This document shows, in pieces, positions 9,259-17,698 of a stretch of 64,000 nucleotides of DNA. The stretch lies in NCBI RefSeq assembly GCF_017948245.1, contig NZ_CP072865.1:3931501-3995500 (forward strand). The letters are read 5' to 3'. The DNA is from Rhizobium sp. NLR16a (GTDB taxonomy: Bacteria; Pseudomonadota; Alphaproteobacteria; Rhizobiales; Rhizobiaceae). Made by a program: the position numbers and the translations under genes. The stretch's first letter is position 1; the number at the start of each line of letters is the position of its first letter. Below the pieces are notes generated by a model. That model was not told the origin of the DNA and did not search any database. It saw only the letters and a list, made by a program, of their open reading frames with translations.

Positions 9259-10031
9259 CCAATATCCCGCTTCTCAAGGTCAACGACCTCTCGAAGTTCT
9301 ACGGCAAGCGCATCGGCTGCCGGAACGTCTCCTTCGAGCTCTGGCCCGGCGAGGTTCTCGCCATCGTCGGCGAATCCGGCTCGGGCAAGACGACGCTGCT
9401 CAATTGCATCTCCACCCGGCTGATGCCGACGACCGGCAGCGTCGAGTACCACATGCGCGACGGCGGCCACCGCGACCTCTACCACATGAACGAGGCCGAA
9501 CGCCGCTTCCTGATGCGCACCGACTGGGGCTTCGTGCACCAGAACCCGGCCGACGGGCTACGCATGAGCGTCTCTGCCGGCGCCAATGTCGGTGAACGGC
9601 TGATGGCGATCGGCGACCGGCACTATGGCAAGATCCGCTCCACCGCCATCGACTGGCTCGAACGCGTCGAGATCGATGCCGATCGCATCGACGATCAGCC
9701 GCGCGCCTTTTCCGGCGGCATGCGCCAGCGCCTGCAGATCGCCCGCAACCTCGTCACCGGTCCGCGTCTGGTCTTCATGGACGAGCCGACCGGCGGCCTC
9801 GATGTTTCGGTGCAGGCGCGCCTGCTCGATCTGGTGCGAGGCCTCGTCAACGATCTTGGCCTCTCGGCCATCATCGTCACCCACGATCTCGCCGTCGCCC
9901 GCCTGCTCTCGCACCGCATGATGGTGATGAAGGACGGCTACGTCATCGAACAGGGCCTCACCGACCGCGTGCTCGACGATCCCAGAGAGCCTTACACGCA
10001 GCTGCTCGTCTCCTCGATCCTGCAGGTCTGA
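9255..10031 (+). CDS. phnK: C-P lyase-associated ATPase PhnK
   Basis: PhnK is an ABC-type ATPase that docks on the PhnJ side of the core complex and is needed for C-P cleavage in vivo, although it is not a transporter. The 258-residue protein has Walker A GESGSGKTT, the signature FSGGMRQR, Walker B LVFMDEPTGGLD and the switch His in IIVTHDLAVA. The ATG at 9255 overlaps the phnJ stop (ATGA). Its sequence resembles oligopeptide/nickel importer ATPases, as is normal for PhnK. Confidence 0.95.
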   Translation: MTNIPLLKVNDLSKFYGKRIGCRNVSFELWPGEVLAIVGESGSGKTTLLNCISTRLMPTTGSVEYHMRDGGHRDLYHMNEAERRFLMRTDWGFVHQNPADGLRMSVSAGANVGERLMAIGDRHYGKIRSTAIDWLERVEIDADRIDDQPRAFSGGMRQRLQIARNLVTGPRLVFMDEPTGGLDVSVQARLLDLVRGLVNDLGLSAIIVTHDLAVARLLSHRMMVMKDGYVIEQGLTDRVLDDPREPYTQLLVSSILQV

Positions 10032-10055
10032 GCTAGAAACCAGGAAAACCATATC

Positions 10056-10763
10056 ATGCCAACGCCCCTCGTCGTTTCCGAAGTCTCGAAGAGCTTCACC
10101 ATGCACCTGCGCGACGGCATCAGGCTGCCCGTCGTCTCCGACGTCGCCTTCTCCGTGTCGTCAGGCGAATGCGTCGTTCTCGGCGGCCCCTCAGGCATCG
10201 GCAAGAGCTCGCTGCTCAAGATGATCTACGGCAATTATGCCGTCGACACCGGCCAGATCCTCGTCCGCCACGACGGGCGGATCGTCGACCTCGCCGCCGC
10301 CGATCCGCGCACCGTGCTCAATGTTCGCCGCGATACGCTCGGCTATGTCAGCCAATTCCTGCGCACCGTACCGCGCGTGGCGGCAATCGACGTGGTGGCC
10401 GAGCCGCTCGTGGCGCGCGGCGAAGAAATCGTCGTTGCACGCGAAAAGGCAGGCGCCCTGCTTGCCAGGCTCAACCTGCCGGAGGCGCTTTGGCAACTTC
10501 CGCCCGCCACCTTTTCCGGCGGCGAGCAGCAGCGCGTCAACATCGCCCGCGGCTTCATCACCGAGCATACGATCCTGCTTCTCGATGAACCAACAGCCTC
10601 GCTGGATGCGAAAAACCGCGCCGTCGTCGTCGGCATGATCGCAGAGAAGAAGAAGGCGGGCGTCGCCCTTCTCGGCATCTTCCATGACGAGGAAGTGCGC
10701 GAGGCCGTCGCCGACCGCATCCTCGACGTCCAGCAGTTCTCGCCGAGGATGATTGCCGCATGA
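10056..10763 (+). CDS. phnL: C-P lyase-associated ATPase PhnL
   Basis: PhnL is the second ABC-type ATPase of the system. PhnK and PhnL can form a stacked ATPase assembly on the C-P lyase core. The 235-residue protein has Walker A GGPSGIGKSS, the signature FSGGEQQR and Walker B ILLLDEPTASLD. The switch His is in GIFHDEEVREAVADR, a typical PhnL end. It follows phnK after a 24-base gap and overlaps the next gene by ATGA. Confidence 0.94.
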   Translation: MPTPLVVSEVSKSFTMHLRDGIRLPVVSDVAFSVSSGECVVLGGPSGIGKSSLLKMIYGNYAVDTGQILVRHDGRIVDLAAADPRTVLNVRRDTLGYVSQFLRTVPRVAAIDVVAEPLVARGEEIVVAREKAGALLARLNLPEALWQLPPATFSGGEQQRVNIARGFITEHTILLLDEPTASLDAKNRAVVVGMIAEKKKAGVALLGIFHDEEVREAVADRILDVQQFSPRMIAA

Positions 10764-11377
10764 GCCGCAAGCTTGGTATCGAGCCCGCCATCCACGAAAC
10801 GGCCGAGGTCAGCGATTCCACCTTCGGGCGCTATACGGAGGTCTCCGAACGCTGCCGCATCAGCGAGGCGACCTTCGGAGACTATTCCTACATCATGCAG
10901 GACGGCGCCGTCTGGTGCGCAACGATCGGCAAGTTCGTCAATATCGCCGCCGCCGTGCGCATCAACGCCACCAACCACCCGACCTGGCGCGCGACTCTGC
11001 ATCATTTCACCTATCGCGCCGCCAATTACTGGCCGGACGCCGATATGGAGACGGATTTCTTCGCCTGGTGGCGCTCGAACCGGGTGACGATCGGCCACGA
11101 CGTCTGGATCGGCCATGGCGCGACCATCCTGCCCGGCGTCAACGTCGGCAATGGCGCCGTCATCGGGGCCGGCGCGGTCGTATCGAAGGACGTTGCATCA
11201 TACACGATCGTCGGCGGTGTGCCGGCGAAGCTGATCCGCGAACGTTTCCCGAAAGAGATCGGCGAACGCATGGACAGGCTTTCCTGGTGGGATTGGCAAC
11301 ACGACCGGTTGCGCCTGGCCTTGCAGGATTTCCGCAACCTTAGCGCGGAAGATTTTCTGGCCCGCTACGAATGCTAG
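10760..11377 (+). CDS. Phosphonate-locus hexapeptide-repeat acyltransferase
   Basis: This 205-residue left-handed beta-helix protein has repeated hexapeptides (for example IGHDVWIGHGATILPGVNVG and GAVIGAGAVVSKDV) and the C-terminal IVGGVPAKLIRERF of the xenobiotic/chloramphenicol acetyltransferase-like LbH family. A member of this subfamily is regularly found in proteobacterial phn operons. The gene is translationally coupled to phnL. By position it may acylate an aminophosphonate or a product, the job done by the GNAT enzyme PhnO in other bacteria, but it is unrelated to PhnO in fold. The true substrate is unknown. Confidence 0.85.
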   Translation: MSRKLGIEPAIHETAEVSDSTFGRYTEVSERCRISEATFGDYSYIMQDGAVWCATIGKFVNIAAAVRINATNHPTWRATLHHFTYRAANYWPDADMETDFFAWWRSNRVTIGHDVWIGHGATILPGVNVGNGAVIGAGAVVSKDVASYTIVGGVPAKLIRERFPKEIGERMDRLSWWDWQHDRLRLALQDFRNLSAEDFLARYEC

Positions 11378-11400
11378 ACGCCACCGCCGAGACACGGAGA

Positions 11401-11431
11401 TTTGTGACACCTCTTACACAAATATGACATT
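11401..11431 (-). promoter_or_regulatory. Possible second, degenerate Pho box before phnC
   Basis: Read on the minus strand, the AT-rich gap holds ATGTCAT-ATTT-GTGTAAG, and then GTGTCAC four bases further on. The first heptamer fits the PhoB repeat well, and the second, at the right 11-bp spacing, matches at about four of seven positions. It suggests that phnC has its own phosphate-controlled promoter rather than relying on read-through from phnG. Confidence 0.4.
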
Positions 11432-11492
11432 GGAGGTTCATGAAGCGGGACTAATGCGATGCTGACCAGGGCCTGGAGTGCAAGGGAAGAGC

Positions 11493-12341
11493 ATGATGTT
11501 CGAGCTGAAGGATGTCACCCGCCGTTTCGGAAACAAGCTCGCCGTCGATGCCGTGACGCTCACCGTTGCCCAGGGCCAGATGGTTGGCATCATCGGCCGC
11601 TCCGGCGCCGGCAAGTCGACGCTGCTGCGCATGATCAATCGGCTGCAGGAACCGAGCTCCGGCTCCATTCATTTCGCCGGCGTCGAGGTCTCCGGGCTTC
11701 GCGGTCAGGCATTGCGCAACTGGCAGCGCGACTGTGCGATGATCTTTCAGCAGTTCAACCTGGTGCCGCGCCTCGATGTTCTCACAAATGTCATGCTCGG
11801 CCGCCTCAATCACCGCTCGACGCTTCTGAGCCTTCTCAACATCTTCACCCGGGAAGAACGCGTTCATGCGATCGCCGCACTGGAGCGCCTCGGCATCGAG
11901 CAGACGGCGCTGCAGCCGGCCGGCACGCTTTCCGGCGGCCAGCAGCAGCGCGTGGCGATCGCCCGGGCGCTGATGCAGAACCCGAGGATGGTACTCGCCG
12001 ACGAGCCTATCGCCTCGCTCGACCCGCTGAACGCCAAGATCGTCATGGATGCGCTGCGCGACATCAACGAGCGCGAGGGCATCACCGTCATCACAAATCT
12101 GCATACGCTCGACACTGCCCGCAACTATTGTGAGCGCATCGTCGGCATGGCCGGCGGCCGCGTCGTCTTTGACGGCAAGCCCTCGGAGCTGACGGCCGAA
12201 GCCGTGAAGGCAATCTACGGAACGGACAAGGATGGCGCCGGCATCGACGAAACCATGACGTCGACATCCATCAATATCGCTGCCGAGCGGGCAGACAATC
12301 CATCCGCCGGCGCCCAACCGCTGGCATTGGCCGGTCTCTGA
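11493..12341 (+). CDS. phnC: Phosphonate ABC importer, ATPase
   Basis: PhnC energises phosphonate uptake with PhnD and the PhnE permeases. The 282-residue protein has Walker [10 protein letters not shown], the PhnC-type [17 protein letters not shown], the signature LSGGQQQR and Walker [13 protein letters not shown]. The ATG at 11493 follows GGGAAGAG and gives [16 protein letters not shown] at 11478 is in frame, but it lacks a good ribosome site and adds only five residues. The C-terminal tail (about 40 residues after IYGTD) is a low-complexity extension seen in rhizobial PhnC. A 115-base AT-richer gap separates it from the upstream operon. Confidence 0.94.
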   Translation: MMFELKDVTRRFGNKLAVDAVTLTVAQGQMVGIIGRSGAGKSTLLRMINRLQEPSSGSIHFAGVEVSGLRGQALRNWQRDCAMIFQQFNLVPRLDVLTNVMLGRLNHRSTLLSLLNIFTREERVHAIAALERLGIEQTALQPAGTLSGGQQQRVAIARALMQNPRMVLADEPIASLDPLNAKIVMDALRDINEREGITVITNLHTLDTARNYCERIVGMAGGRVVFDGKPSELTAEAVKAIYGTDKDGAGIDETMTSTSINIAAERADNPSAGAQPLALAGL

Positions 12342-12427
12342 GCGGGACGGCCGCGATCGAACGCCCGCGTCAAGGGCACATTCTTCGTAACGGGAAGGCC
12401 GGAACACCGGTCGATAGGAGAGAACGC

Positions 12428-13333
12428 ATGTTGAAGAAAGCACTCTTTGCGGCAACGGCGCTGTTCGCGCTCGCCGGCGCCGCCAATGCCGCAGACCTCA
12501 AGGAATTCCGCATCGGCATCCTTGGCGGCGAAAACGAAACCGATCGCCTGCGCAATTATGCCTGCCTTGCGGACCATCTGAAGCAGGAGTTCGGCTTCGA
12601 GAAGGTCTCGCTCTTCCCGGCCGCCGATTATGACGGCGTTATCCAGGGTCTGCTCGGCGGCACGCTCGACTTCGCCGAACTCGGCGCTTCCGGCTACGCC
12701 TCCGTCTACCTCAAGGATTCGAAGGCCGTTACGCCGATCCTGACGACGCAGCAGAAAGATGGTTCGACGGGTTATTACTCGATCGGCCTTGCACTGAAGT
12801 CCTCCGGTATCAAGACCATCAAGGACGCCAAAGGCAAGAAGCTCGGCTACGCCGATCCGGACTCCACCTCCGGTTACCTCGTTCCGCTGACGCAGATCCC
12901 GAAGGACACCGGCATGCCGAATGACAAGTTCTTTGCCTCGACCCAGTTCAACGGCGGGCATGAAAACAACCTGCTTGCCGCCTATGACGGCAAGGTCGAC
13001 GTCGCAGTCGATGACTCGTCGGGCATCGGCGATTTCAAGGACGGCTACACCTCCGGCACCTTCCGCAAGGAAGTCGACAAGGGCGCCGTGGACCCGAACA
13101 AGCTCGTTGAAGTCTGGCGTTCGCCGCTGATCCCGAACGGCCCGCTCGTCGTGCGCAACGCCCTCGGCCAAGAGTGGCAGACGAAGCTCGCAGCCTTCTT
13201 CACGGCCCTGCCGGAAAAGGATCACAAGTGCTTCTCGGCTGTCGAAGGCGGCGACTACAAGGGCTATGCCCCGGTCAAGCACGACTTCTACAATGCTGTC
13301 GTCGAGGTTCGCAAGGCGGCCATCGGCGGCTGA
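12428..13333 (+). CDS. phnD: Phosphonate-binding periplasmic protein
   Basis: PhnD is the high-affinity solute-binding protein for alkyl- and aminophosphonates. The first 22 residues (Lys pair, hydrophobic core, then AANA|ADLK) are a Sec signal peptide. The mature protein has the family motif YADPDSTSGYLVP and the ligand-pocket segments DFAELGASGYA and VAVDDSSGI. At 301 residues it has the normal length. TAGGAGAG precedes the ATG. A strong hairpin follows, as is usual when the binding protein is needed in excess over the membrane subunits. Confidence 0.95.
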   Translation: MLKKALFAATALFALAGAANAADLKEFRIGILGGENETDRLRNYACLADHLKQEFGFEKVSLFPAADYDGVIQGLLGGTLDFAELGASGYASVYLKDSKAVTPILTTQQKDGSTGYYSIGLALKSSGIKTIKDAKGKKLGYADPDSTSGYLVPLTQIPKDTGMPNDKFFASTQFNGGHENNLLAAYDGKVDVAVDDSSGIGDFKDGYTSGTFRKEVDKGAVDPNKLVEVWRSPLIPNGPLVVRNALGQEWQTKLAAFFTALPEKDHKCFSAVEGGDYKGYAPVKHDFYNAVVEVRKAAIGG

Positions 13334-13349
13334 TCGCCTTTCCAATGCG

Positions 13350-13379
13350 GGGCGGCCGGCAACGGCCGCCCTTTGTTTG
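13350..13379 (+). terminator. Intercistronic hairpin between phnD and phnE
   Basis: GGGCGGCC and GGCCGCCC form a perfect 8-bp stem with a 6-base loop, followed by TTTGTTTG. It lies 16 bases after the phnD stop and 19 before phnE. It probably gives partial termination or protects the phnCD message. Confidence 0.65.
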
Positions 13380-13397
13380 TTACCGCGCGGAGCGTCC

Positions 13398-14357
13398 ATG
13401 ACCATTGCCGAAACACAGCCGCACGTGCAGAGCACGCAGGAGATCGCCACCGCCTGGGATCGGATGGTCGCGAAGCGCCGCTTTTATACCGTCCTTGGCT
13501 TGGTCATCCTCGTTGCGGCATTCGTCAGCTCCGTCCGGTTCGCCGATGAGAGCAATGCCGGCCATTTCTTCGAGCGTCTGCCGCATCTTTTCGACTTCCT
13601 GAGCTGGCTCATTCCCAAGGATTGGAACGATGTCTGGCGCGCGCTGTTCGACATAGCCAGCGTCAACGACAGAGGCGGCGAGGAATTCAACTTCGACAAG
13701 GGCCGCGTCTACGTCTGGGGTGCCTTCTACATTCCGGAATATTTCGAGCTGATGATCGTCACGATCAACGTAGCGCTCATCTCGACCATCATCGCCTTCA
13801 TCTTTGCGGTTCCCTTGAGCTTCTTTGCCGCGCGCAATCTCACGAATTCATGGCCGCTGCGCATCGTCACCAAGCGGCTGATGGAGTTCCTGCGCGCTTT
13901 CCCCGAGATTGTCATTGCCGGCCTGTTTTCGGCGATCCTGTCGATCGGGCCGGTCGCCGCCATCATAGCCATCACCCTGCACACGATCGGCGCGCTCGGC
14001 AAACTCTTCTACGAAGTCGCCGAAAACATCGACATGAAGCCGCATGAGGGGATGAAGGCCGTCGGCGCCAACTGGTGGGAGCGCGTGCGCTTCGCCGCCC
14101 TGCCACAGGTGCTGCCGAATTTCACCTCCTATGCGCTCTTACGCCTGGAGATCAACGTGCGCGCCTCGACCATCATCGGGGCCGTCGGCGGCGGCGGCAT
14201 CGGCGAGGAGCTGAAGCTTTCGATCTCGCGCGGCTTCGGCGCCAAGACGATGGCGCTCGTTCTGCTGCTCTTCGTGACGATCGTCGCCGTCGACCAGTTC
14301 TCCGCATGGCTGCGTCGCCGTCTCGTCGGCGAGCACGCTTTCCTTCTGCAACATTGA
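13398..14357 (+). CDS. phnE: Phosphonate ABC importer, first permease
   Basis: This inner-membrane permease (319 residues) has about six membrane segments, and the ATPase-contacting EAA-like loop is in PHEGMKAVGANWWERVRFAALP. The family end VRASTIIGAVGGGGIGEEL is clear. An upstream in-frame stretch from 13266 overlaps phnD and is not used. The ATG at 13398 with GCGGAG gives a typical soluble N-terminus before the first helix. It is followed after 7 bases by a second, different phnE. Confidence 0.93.
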   Translation: MTIAETQPHVQSTQEIATAWDRMVAKRRFYTVLGLVILVAAFVSSVRFADESNAGHFFERLPHLFDFLSWLIPKDWNDVWRALFDIASVNDRGGEEFNFDKGRVYVWGAFYIPEYFELMIVTINVALISTIIAFIFAVPLSFFAARNLTNSWPLRIVTKRLMEFLRAFPEIVIAGLFSAILSIGPVAAIIAITLHTIGALGKLFYEVAENIDMKPHEGMKAVGANWWERVRFAALPQVLPNFTSYALLRLEINVRASTIIGAVGGGGIGEELKLSISRGFGAKTMALVLLLFVTIVAVDQFSAWLRRRLVGEHAFLLQH

Positions 14358-14364
14358 GGCCGCC

Positions 14365-15708
14365 ATGACGGTGATTGACGCAAACCGCATGCATGAGATC
14401 GAAGCGCGCTATCCGGAATATTTCCACCGATCGTTCCGCCAGCGTTTCGGCGGGTTGATGATCCTCATTGCGACGCTGCTCTACGGGCTCTATGCCGTCT
14501 GGTTCTTCGACCTGCCCAAGCTCTTCGCCGAGGCCCATTGGGAACGCGTCGGCATCTATCTCAGCCAATGGGTGAGCTACGATGTCCAGCCGGACCTCCG
14601 CATCCAGGACGACGGCTCGATCGAGGTGCGTTATCCCCGCTTCTCACCGCTCGGCGATCATCCGCACCCGGACTGGGTGGTCAACAATCCCGACGGCAGC
14701 ATCACCGTTTCCATCAGCGGCATCAGCCGCAGCGTCACCGTCTCAAAGAGCGAAACGATCGTGACCGCGCACGGCGTCAGCGTCCCCGTCGACGTATCGA
14801 GCGGCGCGCCTGAGGTGGTCGGGCCGGTGCCGAGCTGGATGACTGTTTATGACGACAACGTGCTTGCGGATCTCGGCTTTGCCGGCGACGTCAGTATTTC
14901 CGTCGATCGCGTGAAGGTCCGCAAACGCTTCCTCGGCTGGGCGAATTTCATCTTCGACACGCAATCCTCCTTCTTCGACAAACCGGTCGGCGAAGTCATC
15001 GGCCTCGTTGTTTCCGGCCCGCGCATCAAGCCCGACCAAACCAACCTATCGCTCGCCTTCGAGGATATCTGGAACAACAGCGAATGGCAGCATGGCGACG
15101 TCTGGACCAAGCTTTTCCAGACGATCGTCATGGCCTTTCTCGGAACGCTGCTCGGCGTGCTTGCCGCCTTCCCCCTCGCCTTCCTGGCAGCGCGCAACAT
15201 CACGCCGAACCGCCTCCTGAACCAGATCCTGAAACGCTTCTTCGATTTCCTGCGCTCGGTCGACATGCTGATCTGGGCGCTGTTCCTGACGCGCGCCTTC
15301 GGCCCCGGGCCGCTCGCCGGCAGCGGCGCGATCTTCCTCACCGAGACCGGCACGCTCGGCAAGCTTTATTCCGAGGGGCTCGAGAATATCGACAACAAGC
15401 CGCGGGAAGGCATCAAATCAACCGGCGCCCAAACGGTGCTCGTCCATCGTTACGGCATCATGCCGCAGATCGTTCCGGTTATCGTCAGCCAGACGCTCTA
15501 CCAGTGGGAATCGAACGTGCGCGGCGCGACCATCATCGGCGCTGTCGGCGCGGGCGGCATCGGCCTCAAACTCTGGGAGGCGATGCGCACCAACGCCAAC
15601 TGGGAAAACGTCGCCTATATGGTCATTCTGATCTTGATCGTCGTCTTCCTGTTTGACGCCGCCTCGAACGTCCTGCGCCACCGGCTGATGGGCACGAAGA
15701 CGCACTGA
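14365..15708 (+). CDS. phnE: Phosphonate ABC importer, second permease with large insertion
   Basis: The C-terminal 200 residues are a PhnE permease (EAA-like loop in PREGIKSTGAQTVLVHRYG and the end GATIIGAVGAGGIGLKLWEA). The protein has 447 residues, well above the 260-300 usual for PhnE. The extra part lies between the first membrane helix (about residues 28-50) and the core starting near 246. This roughly 180-residue segment is hydrophilic and rich in beta-type residues, and by topology it is periplasmic. Rhizobial phn transporters use two non-identical PhnE subunits, probably as a heterodimer, with this one carrying the outer domain. Confidence 0.9.
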   Translation: MTVIDANRMHEIEARYPEYFHRSFRQRFGGLMILIATLLYGLYAVWFFDLPKLFAEAHWERVGIYLSQWVSYDVQPDLRIQDDGSIEVRYPRFSPLGDHPHPDWVVNNPDGSITVSISGISRSVTVSKSETIVTAHGVSVPVDVSSGAPEVVGPVPSWMTVYDDNVLADLGFAGDVSISVDRVKVRKRFLGWANFIFDTQSSFFDKPVGEVIGLVVSGPRIKPDQTNLSLAFEDIWNNSEWQHGDVWTKLFQTIVMAFLGTLLGVLAAFPLAFLAARNITPNRLLNQILKRFFDFLRSVDMLIWALFLTRAFGPGPLAGSGAIFLTETGTLGKLYSEGLENIDNKPREGIKSTGAQTVLVHRYGIMPQIVPVIVSQTLYQWESNVRGATIIGAVGAGGIGLKLWEAMRTNANWENVAYMVILILIVVFLFDAASNVLRHRLMGTKTH

Positions 15709-15849
15709 CCGTTCGACGAGGGGCGACGGCGACGCTGCCGCCATCATCATTCTGTCACGGAAATCTTTTAGCCGGGAGCCTGCTTGCGGTTCGCCGCCAA
15801 ATCACTGCACATTGCGCTCCCCGTTTCGACGATCCCCAGGATAAAAGCC

Positions 15850-16545
15850 TTGCGCTACGCTCTCTATTTCTCGCCGCCGAAGGATGATCCCCTGACCGGC
15901 GCGGCTTCGCTCTGGCTCGGCCGCGATGCTTTCACCGGCAAAACCTATCCTGCACCCGAACATGAGACACTCAGTGCGGCAGAGCAGTTCGAGCTGACCG
16001 CCGACCCACGCCGCTACGGCTTTCACGCGACGATCAAGGCGCCGTTTTCGCTTGCCGCTTCCGTCACCGAACGGGATCTCATCACCTTTGCCGAGGATTT
16101 CGCGGCGCGCACCCCGGCCTTCAAGATTCCTGAACTCGTGCTCGGCCAGCTTGGCCGTTTTTTTGCACTGGTTCCCGGTTCTCTTTACCAACCTCTTCAG
16201 GATTTCGCCGGAAAGGTGGTAAAATCCTTCGAACCGTTCCGCGCTACGCTTTCCGAGACTGATATCGCGCGACGCAACCCGGAGAAGCTCAGCGACAGCC
16301 AGCGCGCCAATCTGCAACGCTGGGGCTATCCTTACGTCATGGAGGATTTCGGGTTCCACATGACTCTGAGCGGCCAGGTGCCGGAGACACGCGCGGAGGT
16401 GATGAAAACGGTCCTGGCGGAGCGTTTTGCCGGTTTTACCGGCCGGCCGCTTTCGATTTCCGGCCTCGCCGTCTTCATCGAGGAGACGCGCGGCGCCCCG
16501 TTCAAAGTTCATTCCTGGCTGCCGCTTTCCGGCGCCAAAAGCTGA
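15850..16545 (+). CDS. DUF1045 phosphonate-operon protein, 2H phosphoesterase-like
   Basis: This 231-residue protein belongs to the DUF1045 family found in proteobacterial phn operons. Two HxT motifs are plain: His59-Ala-Thr61 in YGFHATIKAPF and His170-Met-Thr172 in FGFHMTLSG. This pair, about 110 residues apart in a duplicated fold, is the active-site signature of 2H phosphoesterases, which hydrolyse cyclic phosphodiesters. I chose the TTG at 15850 (start MRYALYFSPP, preceded by CCAGGA) over a TTG at 15784. It sits between the permease genes and phnM. No phnP is present in the window, so it is a candidate for the cyclic-phosphate-opening step. Function is inferred, not established here. Confidence 0.88.
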   Translation: MRYALYFSPPKDDPLTGAASLWLGRDAFTGKTYPAPEHETLSAAEQFELTADPRRYGFHATIKAPFSLAASVTERDLITFAEDFAARTPAFKIPELVLGQLGRFFALVPGSLYQPLQDFAGKVVKSFEPFRATLSETDIARRNPEKLSDSQRANLQRWGYPYVMEDFGFHMTLSGQVPETRAEVMKTVLAERFAGFTGRPLSISGLAVFIEETRGAPFKVHSWLPLSGAKS

Positions 16546-16558
16546 AAGACCTGACGAT

Positions 16559-17698
16559 ATGAGCAAAGAGACCGTCTTTTCCAACGCCCGCATCGTTCTC
16601 GAGGAGGACGTCCTTTCAGGATCGATCCTCATCCGCGACGGCAAGATCGTCGATATCTCCGAAGGCAATTCGGTAGCCGGCGAAGATTTCGAGGGCGACT
16701 ACGTCATTCCCGGCCTTGTCGAGCTGCATACTGACCATCTCGAAGGCCATTATCAGCCACGTCCGGGCATCCGCTGGCACAAGACGGCTGCCGTCCAGGC
16801 GCATGACGCCCAGATCGTCACATCGGGCATCACCACGGTCTTCGACTGCCTGCGCATGGGCGCGGACGAGGACGGCGGCTTCGAACATGGCGAGATGCGC
16901 GAGATGGCCGACGCCATCCAATCGGCGGAGAAGGAAGGCAGGCTGCGCGCGGAGCACCTCCTGCACCTGCGCTGCGAGGTCTCGGCCGACAACGTGCTCG
17001 AACATTTCGCCGATTTCGAAAAGGATCCGCATGTGCGGCTCGTCTCGCTGATGGATCACGCGCCCGGCCAGCGGCAGTTCCAGACGATGGATCAGTATAT
17101 CTTCTACTACCAGAAGAAGCGGGGCCTGAGCGATGAGGCTTTTGCCCGTTTCGTCGCCAAGCGCCAGGCGGAATCGGCGCGCAATTCGACGCCTCATCGC
17201 AATGCCATCGCCAAGGTCTGCGCCGAGCGCGGCATCACGGTCGCAAGCCATGACGACGCCACGCTCTCTCATGTCGACGAGGCGATCGACAATGGCGTGC
17301 GCCTCGCCGAGTTTCCGACCAGCTTCGATGCCGCCCGGGCATCGCACGAGCACGGCATGAGCGTGCTGATGGGCGCACCGAATATCGTGCGCGGCAAATC
17401 CCATTCCGGCAACATCGCCGCCCGCGATCTCGCCGAAATGGGCGTGCTCGACGTGTTGTCCTCCGACTACGTGCCGCTCAGCCTGCTGCATGCACCCTTC
17501 ATCCTCGCCGACGAGGTGGAGAGCATCACCCTTCCGAAAGCGATCGCGATGGTGACATCGACGCCCGCCCGCACGGTCAGCCTCGACGATCGCGGCCGGA
17601 TCGCGACCGGGCTGCGCGCCGATCTCGTCCGTGTCCACCGTTCGCACGGCGTGCCGGTCACACGCTCCGTCTGGCGCCAGGGACGCCGTGTCGCATGA
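16559..17698 (+). CDS. phnM: Alpha-D-ribose 1-methylphosphonate 5-triphosphate diphosphatase
   Basis: PhnM removes pyrophosphate from the ribosyl-phosphonate triphosphate before PhnJ acts. The 379-residue protein belongs to the amidohydrolase superfamily: the metal motif is VELHTDHLEGH, and further ligands lie in MDHAPGQRQF, VASHDDAT and LSSDYVPLSLL. The ATG at 16559 was chosen over upstream in-frame codons that overlap DUF1045; it gives MSKETVFSNARIVLE. It overlaps phnN by ATGA. Confidence 0.96.
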   Translation: MSKETVFSNARIVLEEDVLSGSILIRDGKIVDISEGNSVAGEDFEGDYVIPGLVELHTDHLEGHYQPRPGIRWHKTAAVQAHDAQIVTSGITTVFDCLRMGADEDGGFEHGEMREMADAIQSAEKEGRLRAEHLLHLRCEVSADNVLEHFADFEKDPHVRLVSLMDHAPGQRQFQTMDQYIFYYQKKRGLSDEAFARFVAKRQAESARNSTPHRNAIAKVCAERGITVASHDDATLSHVDEAIDNGVRLAEFPTSFDAARASHEHGMSVLMGAPNIVRGKSHSGNIAARDLAEMGVLDVLSSDYVPLSLLHAPFILADEVESITLPKAIAMVTSTPARTVSLDDRGRIATGLRADLVRVHRSHGVPVTRSVWRQGRRVA

